Of a DNA stretch of 38,196 nucleotides, positions 1 through 9,647 are shown in pieces; position 1 is the first letter of the stretch; each line of letters begins with the position of its first letter. A program made the position numbers and the translations under genes. This stretch comes from Azonexaceae bacterium (GTDB taxonomy: Bacteria; Pseudomonadota; Gammaproteobacteria; Burkholderiales; Rhodocyclaceae): NCBI GenBank assembly GCA_009469675.1, contig SSSZ01000071.1, forward strand, positions 1-38,196, in the 5' to 3' direction. The notes beneath the pieces are model-generated. The model was not told the DNA's origin, did no database searches, and saw nothing but the letters and a program-made list of their open reading frames with translations.

Positions 1-15
1 AACGTCCAGGGCTGA

Positions 16-1410
<1,395 letters not shown>

Positions 1411-1430
1411 GTAAGGGCGTAAGCCAACCA

Positions 1431-1463
1431 AACGGCGCGGATCGCAAGATCCGCGCCGTTTTT
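1431..1463 (+). terminator. Rho-independent terminator after norB
   Basis: A perfect 13-bp inverted repeat (1431-1443 with 1448-1460, loop GCAA) runs into a short T tract, 20 bases after the norB stop. It should end the norCB transcript. No gene is seen between it and the end of the reverse-strand gene at 1632. Confidence 0.9.
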
Positions 1464-1631
1464 CATTGGGCGGCGCCGGCCGATGGCCGACCGCCCGCCG
1501 TGCGCCCCCGGGGGACGGTACGGCGTAGCACACCAATCCGCGTCAAATCGCGACGCGAGAACGAGCCGAAGACAGTGCCGTCGCACAGCGCCGCGAAGCC
1601 GGCAAAGGATCGATTTGCAAGGGAATTGGTA

Positions 1632-2222
1632 TCAGGCGCCAGGACGGTTTTTGGCGTTTTCCCCGGAGGGCGGCAGCGAATCTTCGAAATGGCGCCAGAA
1701 CGAATCGCCGGAACGTTGCCCCCGGACCTCGACCAGGATGGCGCGGAACTTGTCGGCCTGAAAGCGCAGTTCCCTGATGCTGGACGCCTGCTCGACCCGC
1801 TCGATGAGCAATTCCGCATCGGGTCCGAGCACCTTGTTGAGACTCCGGACGAATTGCCGCTTGGCGGCCGCCAGACTGGCCTGATCGATCTCGTCCGCCG
1901 GCATTTCGGCCGGGTCGAATTCGCCGGCGGCCTCGTCGTCGGTGCGGTCCTGCCCGGAATTTTCCCCGCTTGCCTCGGCAACTGCATCAACCGCCACGGC
2001 CGGCTCGACCTCCAGCCCCGCGATATAGCCGCCGTCCTCGAGGACTTGCAGCAGTTCAGCGCTATTGGGGAAGGCGGCGAATTTTTCCAGTAGTTCGGCG
2101 CCCGTCGATTTTCCGTCGATCAACAGGAGCAGCGCCCGCGCCCGCGCCGAAATGGACAAACTGCGCTGGGCCACTTCGGCAGCCCCCTTGTCGCTTCGCA
2201 CGTACCGTGATTCGGGTTTCAT
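1632..2222 (-). CDS. Uncharacterised acidic protein with a winged-helix-like N-terminus
   Basis: Unrecognised 196-residue soluble protein. The N-terminal 60 residues (core LSISARARALLLLIDG followed by a STGAELLEKF helix) read like the small helical 'how much do I sense' domain seen in some betaproteobacterial regulators, but this is only a resemblance. The middle (about 75-115) is acidic, Ala/Glu-rich and probably disordered. The C-terminal part (about 115-180) is predicted helical, with LAAAKRQFVRSLNKVLGPDA and a stretch resembling the N-terminal part of PilZ-associated or chemotaxis-linked helical domains. There is no signal peptide or membrane segment. It lies alone on the minus strand between norB and norE, divergent from norE across 183 bp. 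Nothing in the sequence ties it to NO metabolism. Confidence 0.75.
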   Translation of the reverse strand: MKPESRYVRSDKGAAEVAQRSLSISARARALLLLIDGKSTGAELLEKFAAFPNSAELLQVLEDGGYIAGLEVEPAVAVDAVAEASGENSGQDRTDDEAAGEFDPAEMPADEIDQASLAAAKRQFVRSLNKVLGPDAELLIERVEQASSIRELRFQADKFRAILVEVRGQRSGDSFWRHFEDSLPPSGENAKNRPGA

Positions 2223-2405
2223 GGCAGTTTCCGCTAGATCGTTGACCCCGACCGGAAAAGAGGCTCCTTGCTCCGGTCAAACACCCAAACTTTGCAGGGA
2301 TTTTAGCGCGTTCCCGGAATTCGTGTTCCGGCCGCTCCCGGTGATCCTTCGCCTTTTACGCCATATCAAGGCCGGAAAAAGCTCAGCCCTGTATCATCGC
2401 CCCCC

Positions 2406-3002
2406 ATGACAACCATTGCCGACCCCCTGCCCGCCGGCACCCTTCGCAGCAAGCGCCTGCCCGGCGACCTCGCGATCTGGGTCTTCATTCTCGCCGAGAT
2501 GCTGGCCTTTGCCGTGTTCTTTGCCTCCTACGCGTTTGCCCGGACGAAGAACGTCGAAATGTTCAACCTCTACCAGCAGACCCTCGACCGTAACATCGGG
2601 GCCTTGAACACCATCCTCCTGGTGACCGGCTCCTGGTTCGTCGTGCTGGCCGTCCAGGCGGCCCACCGAGACGACCGGGCCGGGGTGCCGCGCAACATCC
2701 TGCTCGGTTTCCTCTGCGGCGGCGGCTTCCTGGCCGTCAAGGTGATGGAATACGCCGAGAAATTCGGCGCGGGCATCTCGCTCTCGACCAACACCTTCTA
2801 CATGTTCTACATTTCGCTGACCTTCTTCCATTTCATGCACGTCATCCTCGGCATGGTCATCCTGGCCGTCCTGTGGACCCAGGCGCGCCGCGGCAAATAC
2901 GGCAGCCACGACGCCCACGGCCTGGAGAGCGGCGCCGCCTACTGGCATATGGTCGATCTCCTGTGGATCGTGCTCTTCCCCCTCGTCTATGTGATGCGAT
3001 GA
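2406..3002 (+). CDS. norE: NorE-type cytochrome c oxidase subunit III-like protein
   Basis: Member of the heme-copper oxidase subunit III family; 198 residues with about five transmembrane helices, the usual size for NorE. Family signatures include LAIWVFILAEMLAFAVFF near the N-terminus and FFHFMHVILGMVI plus the closing YWHMVDLLWIVLFPLVY. NorE is an accessory protein that improves NO reductase activity and is not part of the purified two-subunit enzyme. The start at 2406 is followed by a soluble leader before the first helix. Its stop overlaps the norF start (ATGA), so the two are translationally coupled. A small stand-alone subunit III could in principle belong to a quinol oxidase, but the norF/norQ/norD context makes NorE far more likely. 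Confidence 0.9.
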   Translation: MTTIADPLPAGTLRSKRLPGDLAIWVFILAEMLAFAVFFASYAFARTKNVEMFNLYQQTLDRNIGALNTILLVTGSWFVVLAVQAAHRDDRAGVPRNILLGFLCGGGFLAVKVMEYAEKFGAGISLSTNTFYMFYISLTFFHFMHVILGMVILAVLWTQARRGKYGSHDAHGLESGAAYWHMVDLLWIVLFPLVYVMR

Positions 3003-3265
3003 AAGCCCTCAAGAACCCCGCCCACCGCGCCTGGCTGGTCCTCCTCGTCGCCACGGGCATCACCTGGTACCTCGGCGAGGTCGGCGCCGCCGGCACCGGC
3101 GCCATCGTCGCCATGCTGCTCATCGCCTTCGTCAAGGGCCGCCTGGTCATCCTCGACTTCATGGAATTGCGCGGCGCCCCGCTGATGTGGCGACTGCTGC
3201 TCGAAGGCTGGCTTATACTGGTTTCCGGCCTCATCCTCCTCGCCTACTGGATGTCCCTCCGATGA
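2999..3265 (+). CDS. norF: NorF-type small membrane protein (prokaryotic COX4-like)
   Basis: An 88-residue protein with about three transmembrane helices, matching the prokaryotic cytochrome c oxidase subunit IV-like family in length and pattern. The motif VKGRLVILDFMELRGAP between helices 2 and 3 is typical of NorF/COX4_pro proteins. The ATG at 2999 overlaps the norE stop by 4 bases. A longer upstream reading in this frame would overlap norE extensively and is not credible. NorF acts with NorE as an accessory for NO reductase activity; its molecular role is not established. Confidence 0.88.
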   Translation: MKALKNPAHRAWLVLLVATGITWYLGEVGAAGTGAIVAMLLIAFVKGRLVILDFMELRGAPLMWRLLLEGWLILVSGLILLAYWMSLR

Positions 3266-3278
3266 ACCGTTGTTTGCA

Positions 3279-3355
3279 TCGCCGGGGCGCAGAAACGCAG
3301 AGCAATTCTCATCCGCCTGAGTCCTTCCTCTGCGCCTTTGCGCTCCTGCGTTGAT
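3279..3355 (+). repeat. Imperfect palindromic intergenic element
   Basis: The left arm (about 3279-3303, containing GGCGCAGAAACGCAGAG) is an imperfect inverted copy of the right arm (about 3329-3355, containing CTCTGCGCCTTTGCGCTCC), with about 25 bases between. It fills almost the whole norF-norQ gap. The CTCTGCG...TTTGCG...CTGCGTTGA composition resembles dispersed intergenic palindromes that I recall from Rhodocyclales and related betaproteobacteria. It could form a hairpin that modulates downstream expression, but it has no T tract and so is not a classical terminator. Confidence 0.6.
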
Positions 3356-3365
3356 CTCCCCGCCC

Positions 3366-4154
3366 ATGACCGACCATTCCCTGCCTTTCTACGAACCTTC
3401 CGGCAACGAAATCGCCCTCTTCGAGCACGCCTGGAAGGAGCGCCTGCCGCTCCTCATCAAAGGCCCCACCGGCTGCGGCAAGACCCGCTTCGTTTCGCAC
3501 ATGGCGGCCCGCCTCAAGCTGCCGCTGTACACCGTGGCCTGCCACGACGACCTCACCGCCGCCGACCTGGTCGGCCGCCACCTGATTTCCGACCGCGGCA
3601 CCTACTGGAGCGACGGCCCGCTCACCCGCGCCGTGCGCGAAGGCGGCCTCTGCTACCTGGACGAGGTGGTTGAGGCGAGAAAGGACACCACGGTAGTGCT
3701 GCACCCTCTCGCCGACGACCGCCGCATCCTGCCCATCGACCGCACCGGCGAAATCCTCGAGGCGCCGCCCAGTTTCATGCTCGTCGTTTCCTACAACCCG
3801 GGCTACCAGAATCTTCTCAAAGGCCTCAAGCCCTCGACCCGCCAGCGTTTCGTCTCAATGCGCTTCGATTTTCCCAACGGCGAGCGGGAACAATCGATCC
3901 TGATCGGCGAAACCGGCTGCGACGCCGACCTCGCCAAGCGCCTGGTCGGCATCGGCAAAGCCTTCCGGGCCTTGAAGGACCGCGACCTGGAAGAAGTCGC
4001 CAGCACGCGGCTTCTGGTCTATGCCGCCACCCTCATCAAGTCGGGCTTCGACGTCACCGCCGCCTGTCGCGCCGCCCTGGTCGAAAGCCTCACCGACGAC
4101 GAGGAAACGGTCGACGCGCTGATGGAAATCGTCAATGCCACCTTCGGGCGATAA
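3366..4154 (+). CDS. norQ: NorQ/CbbQ-family MoxR AAA+ ATPase
   Basis: AAA+ ATPase of the CbbQ/NirQ/NorQ group, which works with a VWA partner (NorD here) to remodel or mature a metalloenzyme, in this case insertion of non-heme iron FeB into NorB. Starting at ATG 3366 the protein is 262 residues. It shows Walker A GPTGCGKT at 33-40, the MoxR-type DLTAADLVGRHL stretch at 62-73, Walker B GLCYLDE at 94-100, and a sensor region with VVSYNPGYQNLLKGLKPSTR. A TTG at 3351 in the same frame would add five residues, but it lies in the intergenic palindrome and lacks support. The end overlaps the next gene by 20 bases. Confidence 0.93.
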   Translation: MTDHSLPFYEPSGNEIALFEHAWKERLPLLIKGPTGCGKTRFVSHMAARLKLPLYTVACHDDLTAADLVGRHLISDRGTYWSDGPLTRAVREGGLCYLDEVVEARKDTTVVLHPLADDRRILPIDRTGEILEAPPSFMLVVSYNPGYQNLLKGLKPSTRQRFVSMRFDFPNGEREQSILIGETGCDADLAKRLVGIGKAFRALKDRDLEEVASTRLLVYAATLIKSGFDVTAACRAALVESLTDDEETVDALMEIVNATFGR

Positions 4155-4542
4155 GTTCCGCACCGAGCCGGTAGCCGACGGCCAGGGCCTGGCCGTCCTC
4201 GCCGAAGCGCTCTACCTGACCAACCTCCTGCTGGCGCCGGGCGTCGCCTTCGCGGTCCTGGCCTGGCTGTGGCACAACAACAAGGGCACCGCCCCCGCCC
4301 TGGCCGCCGCCCACCTGCGGCAGACCTTCTGGGTCAGCCTCTACGGCGGCATCCTGCTGGTCACCTTCACCGCCCTCTTCCTGGTTCTCGGCGGCCTGCA
4401 CTGGGAATGGACCTGGGTGCTGGTCATCCTGTACTTCACCTGTATCCATTCGACCCTGGTCATGTTCGGCATGTTCGGCCTGGCCAAGGCCATGGCCGGC
4501 CAGAAGTGGCGTTATCCCCTGATCGGCCCGAGCGACCAATGA
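4135..4542 (+). CDS. Small multi-pass membrane protein of the nor cluster
   Basis: A 135-residue protein of unknown function with a soluble N-terminus and about three to four hydrophobic segments (roughly residues 20-47, 65-88, 93-118). The spacing and helix pattern recall the Tic20/DUF4870-type small membrane proteins, though I cannot confirm membership. It begins inside the end of norQ (20-base overlap) and its stop overlaps the start of the downstream polyferredoxin gene (ATGA), so it is embedded in the norQ-to-norD coupled run. That position suggests a role in NO reductase assembly or in the membrane complex of the neighbouring ferredoxin-like protein. This is inference from context only. 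Confidence 0.8.
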   Translation: MPPSGDKFRTEPVADGQGLAVLAEALYLTNLLLAPGVAFAVLAWLWHNNKGTAPALAAAHLRQTFWVSLYGGILLVTFTALFLVLGGLHWEWTWVLVILYFTCIHSTLVMFGMFGLAKAMAGQKWRYPLIGPSDQ

Positions 4543-5510
4543 GCCAGCCGGCTTTGCAGCGTTACCGCCTGCTGGCCCAGATGGGCTTTTTCGCCCTGTT
4601 TACGCTGACCCCGATTTTCGACCTTTTCCGCTACGACCTGACGGAAAACCATGCCTACTTCCTCACCCTGGCCTGGGATCTGGGCATGGACGACTTCATC
4701 GCGGGCAAGGTCGGCCCCGGCCGGGCCGCGGCCAACATCGTCCTCTACCTCTTCCTTCCCGTGCTCGGCACCCTCGCTCTCATCATCGGCGTCGCCTGGA
4801 AGTGGGGCCGCCTCTATTGCGGCTGGCTGTGCCCCCACTTTTCCGTGGTCGAAACCATCAACCGGCTGATGCTCGTCGCCACCGGCAAACACTCGGTCTG
4901 GGACAAAAAGACCACCCCGCCCTGGGAACCCGACGGCACGCCTGCCCCCCGCGATCGGCGCTACTGGCTGTTGGTGGTTCCCGCCGCCGTCGGCTTTGCC
5001 TTCGCCTGGGCCCTCGTCGGGTTGACCTACCTGATGCCGCCCTTCCAGGTCTACCACGGCCTTCTGACCTTTTCGCTCTACCGCTACGAGGTCATCTTCC
5101 TCGGCGCCGCGACCACCGTGTTGAGCCTCGAATTCCTCTTCGCCCGCCACCTTTTCTGCCGCTACGCCTGCGCCATCGGCCTGTTCCAGAGCTTCGCCTG
5201 GATGGGCAACAGGAATGCCATGGTGGTCGGCTTCGAACGCGACCGCCTCGCCGACTGCGCCAACTGCCTGGAGGGGCGCGGCAGCGCCTGCGACGCCGTC
5301 TGCCCGATGCGCCTGAAGCCGCGCAACGTCAAGCGCTGGATGTTCGCCTGCACCCAGTGCGGGCAGTGCGTCTCGGCCTGCGGCACGGTCAATCGCAATC
5401 ACCCGGAAGGCGCCCTGCTGCACTGGGTGAAGGGCGACGAAGCGCGGCGCAACGAAGCCCGCTTCTCGGCCCTTTCCAACACCGACGAAGACGCCGGAGG
5501 GCGGGCCTGA
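4539..5510 (+). CDS. NapH/CcoG-like membrane polyferredoxin
   Basis: A 323-residue membrane protein with about four to five helices followed by a cytoplasmic domain with two 4Fe-4S sites. Membrane-linked cysteine pairs are C94/C98 (CGWLCP) and C207/C211 (CRYAC), as in NapH, NosR and CcoG/RdxA. The first cluster uses C240, C243, C251 and C255 followed by P; the second uses C271, C274, C277 and C281. Such proteins pass electrons between quinol and periplasmic reductases, or act in metal-centre assembly. The start is ATG 4539, coupled to the previous gene, and the stop overlaps the norD start. Its position between norQ and norD suggests a redox step in NorB maturation or activity. The second cluster lacks the usual proline after its last cysteine. 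Confidence 0.88.
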   Translation: MSQPALQRYRLLAQMGFFALFTLTPIFDLFRYDLTENHAYFLTLAWDLGMDDFIAGKVGPGRAAANIVLYLFLPVLGTLALIIGVAWKWGRLYCGWLCPHFSVVETINRLMLVATGKHSVWDKKTTPPWEPDGTPAPRDRRYWLLVVPAAVGFAFAWALVGLTYLMPPFQVYHGLLTFSLYRYEVIFLGAATTVLSLEFLFARHLFCRYACAIGLFQSFAWMGNRNAMVVGFERDRLADCANCLEGRGSACDAVCPMRLKPRNVKRWMFACTQCGQCVSACGTVNRNHPEGALLHWVKGDEARRNEARFSALSNTDEDAGGRA

Positions 5511-7348
5511 TGGAAGAATTCATCGGCAAGTTGTGGCATAACTGGGTGACCAAGGCGGCCGGCGGCAGCTATCCCGAAGCCGCCGTCAAGCTGGCCGAGG
5601 TGGAAAAAACCGCCGGCATCCTCTTCCGCGCCTTCGGCGGCGACCCCGGTCTCAAAGTCGCGGCGGCCACGGCGGAATCCCACGGCGCCCGGCGGCGCTG
5701 GCTGCAGCGCGTCGCCGGCAGCGGAGAAAAGGCCGCCCTCGCCCGGCGGGATTGCGAAACGCTCCGGCTGCCGCCGGAAATCGCCGCCTTTCCGGAAAAA
5801 TCGCTCAACCGCGACCTCTACCTCTGGCTTGCCGCCCTGGCCGCCAGCGACGAGGCGCCCCACCGCCCCTGGTTCGTCCGCAACCAGCTCGCCGCCCAGG
5901 GGGCGCTGCGCCGCTTCCCTGGCCTCAAGCCGCGCTACCAGCGCCTGGTGGCGGCCCACCTCGCCGAACGCCCCGATCCGGCCGCCCTCCAGCCCGACGA
6001 GGCCGCCCAGGAACTGGCCCTGCGCCAGGCCCTGACCGAACCGGGCAGCGGCGCCGGCCTGCCGCCCCTCAGTTCGCGCAAATCCCGGCCGCCCCAGCCC
6101 GTCCTGCTATGGCTGGTGGAATCCCCCGAACTGCCGCCGGCCAAGGTCGGCTCGGGGGGCGAGGACGTGCCGCCGGAAGGCAGCGGCAGCGTCGAAGCGG
6201 AAAAAGAAGCCTACAAGGCCGAACAGGTCGACAAACCCGAAAACAAAAACGCCCTGGTCATGATCTTTCGCGCCGAAAGCCTGCCGACCTGGGCCGAATA
6301 CGTCCGCGTCAACCGCGCCTACGACGACGACGCCGATCCCAACGCCAAGGACGCCGCCAAGGATCTCGACCGGCTTTCCCTGACCCGGGACGGGCAGACC
6401 AGCGTCTCCCGCGTCAAGTTCGACCTCGACCTGCCCTCCGCCGCCGAAGACGACGCCCCGATCGGCCCGGGCATCCCCCTGCCCGAGTGGGACTACCGCA
6501 AGGCCCAGCTCCTGGCCGACCACTGCCGCCTGCAGCCCATGATCGCCCGGGACGCGGGCCAGGCCGCCCTGCCCGCCGAGCTTGCCGCCACCGCCAAGAA
6601 GCTGCGCGGCCAGTTTGCCGCGCTGGCTCCCCAGCGGCGCTGGCTCAAGGCCCAGCCCGACGGCCCCGAACTCGACGTCGATTCCTGCGTGCGCAACCTG
6701 GCCGACCGGGCCAGCGGCCACACCCCCGATGGCGGCAGCTACCTCGACCAGGCCCGCTGCGAGCGCGACCTCGCCTGCCTCCTGCTGGCCGACCTGTCGA
6801 TGTCCACCGACGCCTGGATCTCCGACAGCCACCGCATCGTCGACGTCATCCGCGATTCCCTCCTGCTGTTTGCCGAGGCCCTTTCCGCCACCGGCGACCG
6901 CTTCGGCATCTACGGTTTTTCCTCCCTGCGCCGGCAGAACATCCGCTTTCACCTCTTGAAAGACTTCGGCGCCCGCTACGACGCCACCGCCCGGGCCCGC
7001 ATCCTGGCCCTGAAGCCCGGGTTCTACACGCGCATGGGGGCGGCGCTGCGCCAGTCGGCGCGCATCCTCTACGAGCAGCCGGCCGGCCGCCGCCTCCTCC
7101 TCATCATCACCGACGGCAAGCCCAACGACCTCGATCTTTACGATTCGCGCTACGGCGTCGAGGATACCCGCATGGCCGTGTACGAAGCCCGCCGCATGGG
7201 CCTCATGCCCTTCTGCGTCACCATCGACCGGGAGGCCGGCGCCTACCTGCCCTACATCTTCGGCCCGGCCGGCTATTGCGTCATCAGGAAGCCGGAGGAG
7301 CTGCCCCGGCGCCTGCCCCTGCTCTACGCGCAATTGACCCGCCAATAG
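5510..7348 (+). CDS. norD: NorD, VWA-domain partner of NorQ
   Basis: NorD is a cytoplasmic von Willebrand factor A protein that works with the NorQ ATPase to activate NO reductase. The 612-residue protein has a helical N-terminal half, a low-complexity charged middle (about 200-260) and a C-terminal VWA domain. The MIDAS metal site begins with DLSMST at 428-433 (DxSxS form). The domain continues through FGIYGFSS, a threonine in the GFYTRMGAALR segment, and LLLIITDGKPND. The start at ATG 5510 overlaps the preceding stop (TGATG), which fixes it. Length and domain order match the family. A long overlapping open frame upstream of 5510 is only a high-GC by-product. Confidence 0.93.
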   Translation: MEEFIGKLWHNWVTKAAGGSYPEAAVKLAEVEKTAGILFRAFGGDPGLKVAAATAESHGARRRWLQRVAGSGEKAALARRDCETLRLPPEIAAFPEKSLNRDLYLWLAALAASDEAPHRPWFVRNQLAAQGALRRFPGLKPRYQRLVAAHLAERPDPAALQPDEAAQELALRQALTEPGSGAGLPPLSSRKSRPPQPVLLWLVESPELPPAKVGSGGEDVPPEGSGSVEAEKEAYKAEQVDKPENKNALVMIFRAESLPTWAEYVRVNRAYDDDADPNAKDAAKDLDRLSLTRDGQTSVSRVKFDLDLPSAAEDDAPIGPGIPLPEWDYRKAQLLADHCRLQPMIARDAGQAALPAELAATAKKLRGQFAALAPQRRWLKAQPDGPELDVDSCVRNLADRASGHTPDGGSYLDQARCERDLACLLLADLSMSTDAWISDSHRIVDVIRDSLLLFAEALSATGDRFGIYGFSSLRRQNIRFHLLKDFGARYDATARARILALKPGFYTRMGAALRQSARILYEQPAGRRLLLIITDGKPNDLDLYDSRYGVEDTRMAVYEARRMGLMPFCVTIDREAGAYLPYIFGPAGYCVIRKPEELPRRLPLLYAQLTRQ

Positions 7349-7419
7349 CCTCTGTACGTATTGCAAATGACCTAATCCGGTGCCAAGATGCGCGGGTTCC
7401 AATGCGCCATCGGCCCACC

Positions 7420-8112
7420 ATGCAAGGAAGCAATCCCATCAACATCGAAGCGCTGTTGTCGCACGTGCCGCTGTTCAACGGCCTGGGGCCGCAGGAAATC
7501 GCCAAGATCGCCCGCGGCACCCGGGAAATCCATGCCGGCAAAGGCGACATCCTCTTCCACAAGGGCGACCCCTGCAACGGCTTCCACCTGGTGGTCTACG
7601 GCCAGATCAAGCTCGGCTTCACGTCCCCCCAGGGCAGCGAAAAGGTGGTCGAAATCATCAGCCAGAGCCAGAGTTTCGGCGAAGCCATCATGTTCATGGA
7701 AAAGCCCTACATCGTCTTTGCCCAGGCGCTGACCGACTCGCTGCTGCTCCACGTTTCCAAGGCGGTGATTTTCGACGAACTCGAACGCGACCCCCACCTC
7801 TGCCGCAAAATGATCGCCGGCATGGCCATGCGCTTGCATCAGCTGATGACCGACGTCGAATCCTACTCACTGCATTCGGGCAAGCAGCGCATCATCGGCT
7901 ACCTGCTGCGCGACCTGCCCGACACCGAACACAGCAAGAACCTGGTGGTCACCCTGCCGACCAACAAGGGCATCATCGCCTCCCGCCTCAACCTGACCCA
8001 GGAGCACTTCTCGCGCATCCTGCACGAGCTTTCCGAACTCGGGCTGATCGCCGTCGAGGGTCGCCGGATCCACATTCCCGACATCGACAAGCTGCGTTCC
8101 CACGAAGGCTGA
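7420..8112 (+). CDS. dnr: Dnr/NnrR-type Crp/Fnr transcription regulator
   Basis: A 230-residue Crp/Fnr-family regulator: N-terminal cyclic-nucleotide-binding-fold sensor (about 12-130), long dimer helix, C-terminal winged HTH (about 165-225). The recognition helix carries E195, S198 and R199, the ExxSR set used by FNR-type proteins to read TTGA half-sites. It lacks the N-terminal cysteine cluster of oxygen-sensing FNR, so it fits the Dnr/NnrR group, which senses NO through heme and switches on nir, nor and nos genes. Location right after norD supports this. An in-frame ATG at 7402 would add six residues; neither start has a strong ribosome-binding site. I found no good TTGAT-N4-ATCAA site in the 71 bp upstream. 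Other Crp-family members remain possible. Confidence 0.85.
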   Translation: MQGSNPINIEALLSHVPLFNGLGPQEIAKIARGTREIHAGKGDILFHKGDPCNGFHLVVYGQIKLGFTSPQGSEKVVEIISQSQSFGEAIMFMEKPYIVFAQALTDSLLLHVSKAVIFDELERDPHLCRKMIAGMAMRLHQLMTDVESYSLHSGKQRIIGYLLRDLPDTEHSKNLVVTLPTNKGIIASRLNLTQEHFSRILHELSELGLIAVEGRRIHIPDIDKLRSHEG

Positions 8113-8133
8113 CCGCGCACCGGGCCGGCGGCG

Positions 8134-9609
8134 ATGGCGACGGAAATCGAATTCAAGCTGGCGCTCAGCCCCGCCGCCGCCCGCGCCCTGCCGCGCCACC
8201 CCCTCCTTGCTGGCCAGCACCCCGCTAGCCAGCGCCTCCTCAACACCTACTACGACACACCCCGGCTCGACCTGCGCCGGCGCAAGGTGGCGCTGCGTTT
8301 TCGCAATAAGGGCTGGGACTGGCTCCTCACCGTAAAGTCGGCCGAACCGGCCAGCGGCGGACTGGCCCGGCGCAGCGAATGGGAAGCCCCGGCCGCGCCC
8401 GGCCGCTGGGACTTCAGCCACGTTGGCGATGCCGGCCTGCGCCGCGATCTGGAGGCCGCCACACCCCAGCTGGAGGCGGTGTTCACCACCGATTTTCGTC
8501 GCACCGCGTGGGAACTGGCCTTCGGAGAATCCCGCATCGAACTCGCCCTCGACCGAGGCACCATCGAAAGCAAGGGGCGGAAATCGCCCATTTGCGAGGT
8601 GGAACTGGAGCTGCTCGCCGGCCAAGTCGCCGACCTCTTCGCCCTGGCCGGCGAACTTCAGGCCACCTTGCCCCTGCGTCCCAGCATCGCCAGCAAGGCC
8701 GAGCGGGGCTACGCCCTGTTCCGCGACCAAACACCCCGCCCCTTCAAAGCCCGGCCCCTGGTTTTGCCCGACGACATTGCACCGCGGGCGGCCTTTCGCC
8801 AGATCGCCCTGGCCTGCCTGGAGCAGTTGCAGCGCAACGAGGCCGGCATCCTCCACGACCCCGATCCGGAATACGTCCATCAGGCCCGCGTCGCCCTGCG
8901 CCGCCTACGTTCGGCGATCAACGTCTTCGCCCCAGTTCTGCCGCCGGCATTCACCACCACCTGGAGCGCCGCCTGGAAGAACCTGGCCGGCGCATTCGGC
9001 GACACCCGCAACTGGGACGTCTTCACCGGCGAAACCCTGCCCCCCATCGCCGCCGCCTTCCCGACCGACCGCAGCACCCGGCGCCTCTTCGCCACCGGTC
9101 GGCGCAAGGCCGGCGAAGCCCGCCGCACCCTGGCCCGAGTGCTGCTAGGGGACGATTATCCCCGTCAAGTCACCCAATTCACCGCCGCACTCTTCGCTCT
9201 CGACGACACCGCCACCCTCCCCCTACGCACTTTCGCCCTGCAGCGCCTGAGCCGCCGAGCCCGCCAGGCCCGCCGCTTGGCCCGCCGGCCGACAGGCTTG
9301 ACCGACGACAGCGCACGCCACGCTCTGCGGATCAGTCTAAAAAAACTGCGCTACCCCCTGGAATTTTTCGCCCCCCTGCTGCCGCCCCACCGCTTCAAAC
9401 CCTACCTCGCCGCCCTGACCCACCTCCAGGACGAACTCGGGCGCATCAACGACCATGTCACCGCGATCGAACTCGTCGCCATGCTCCCGGGCGACTTCCG
9501 GAACACCCCGATCCTCGGCTGGCTGCAAGGCCGCCACGCCCTGCTCGTGATGGAACTACCGGAATCCCTGGGGGCATGGCTGGCACAAAGGCTGCCGGGG
9601 AAGTTGTGA
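8134..9609 (+). CDS. CYTH-CHAD protein, probable inorganic triphosphatase
   Basis: A 491-residue two-domain protein of the YgiF type. The N-terminal CYTH triphosphate-tunnel domain (about 1-200) starts with the signature EIEFK at 4-8 and has YYDTP at 39-43, an arginine/lysine-rich strand ALRFR, TVKS at 66-69, and CEVELEL at 154-160 supplying acidic metal ligands. Characterised relatives hydrolyse inorganic tripolyphosphate. The C-terminal CHAD domain (about 216-485) has the conserved histidine in VHQARVALRRLRS (H249) and a second basic repeat HALRISLKKLRYPLEFF; CHAD domains bind polyphosphate. It starts 21 bases after the regulator stop and may be cotranscribed with it. It points to polyphosphate metabolism and has no obvious tie to NO reduction. 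Confidence 0.93.
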   Translation: MATEIEFKLALSPAAARALPRHPLLAGQHPASQRLLNTYYDTPRLDLRRRKVALRFRNKGWDWLLTVKSAEPASGGLARRSEWEAPAAPGRWDFSHVGDAGLRRDLEAATPQLEAVFTTDFRRTAWELAFGESRIELALDRGTIESKGRKSPICEVELELLAGQVADLFALAGELQATLPLRPSIASKAERGYALFRDQTPRPFKARPLVLPDDIAPRAAFRQIALACLEQLQRNEAGILHDPDPEYVHQARVALRRLRSAINVFAPVLPPAFTTTWSAAWKNLAGAFGDTRNWDVFTGETLPPIAAAFPTDRSTRRLFATGRRKAGEARRTLARVLLGDDYPRQVTQFTAALFALDDTATLPLRTFALQRLSRRARQARRLARRPTGLTDDSARHALRISLKKLRYPLEFFAPLLPPHRFKPYLAALTHLQDELGRINDHVTAIELVAMLPGDFRNTPILGWLQGRHALLVMELPESLGAWLAQRLPGKL

Positions 9610-9647
9610 TGGGGGCCGACCGCCTTCCTTTCCCCCCGGGATATCAA

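Noticed and set aside
3351-3365. TTG start for norQ
   Set aside because: Falls in the intergenic palindrome with no ribosome-binding site; ATG 3366 gives a family-length protein.
7349-7419. FNR/Dnr box upstream of the regulator
   Set aside because: No sequence close to TTGAT-N4-ATCAA; the region before norE (2223-2405) has only an off-spacing TTGCT/TCAAA pair.
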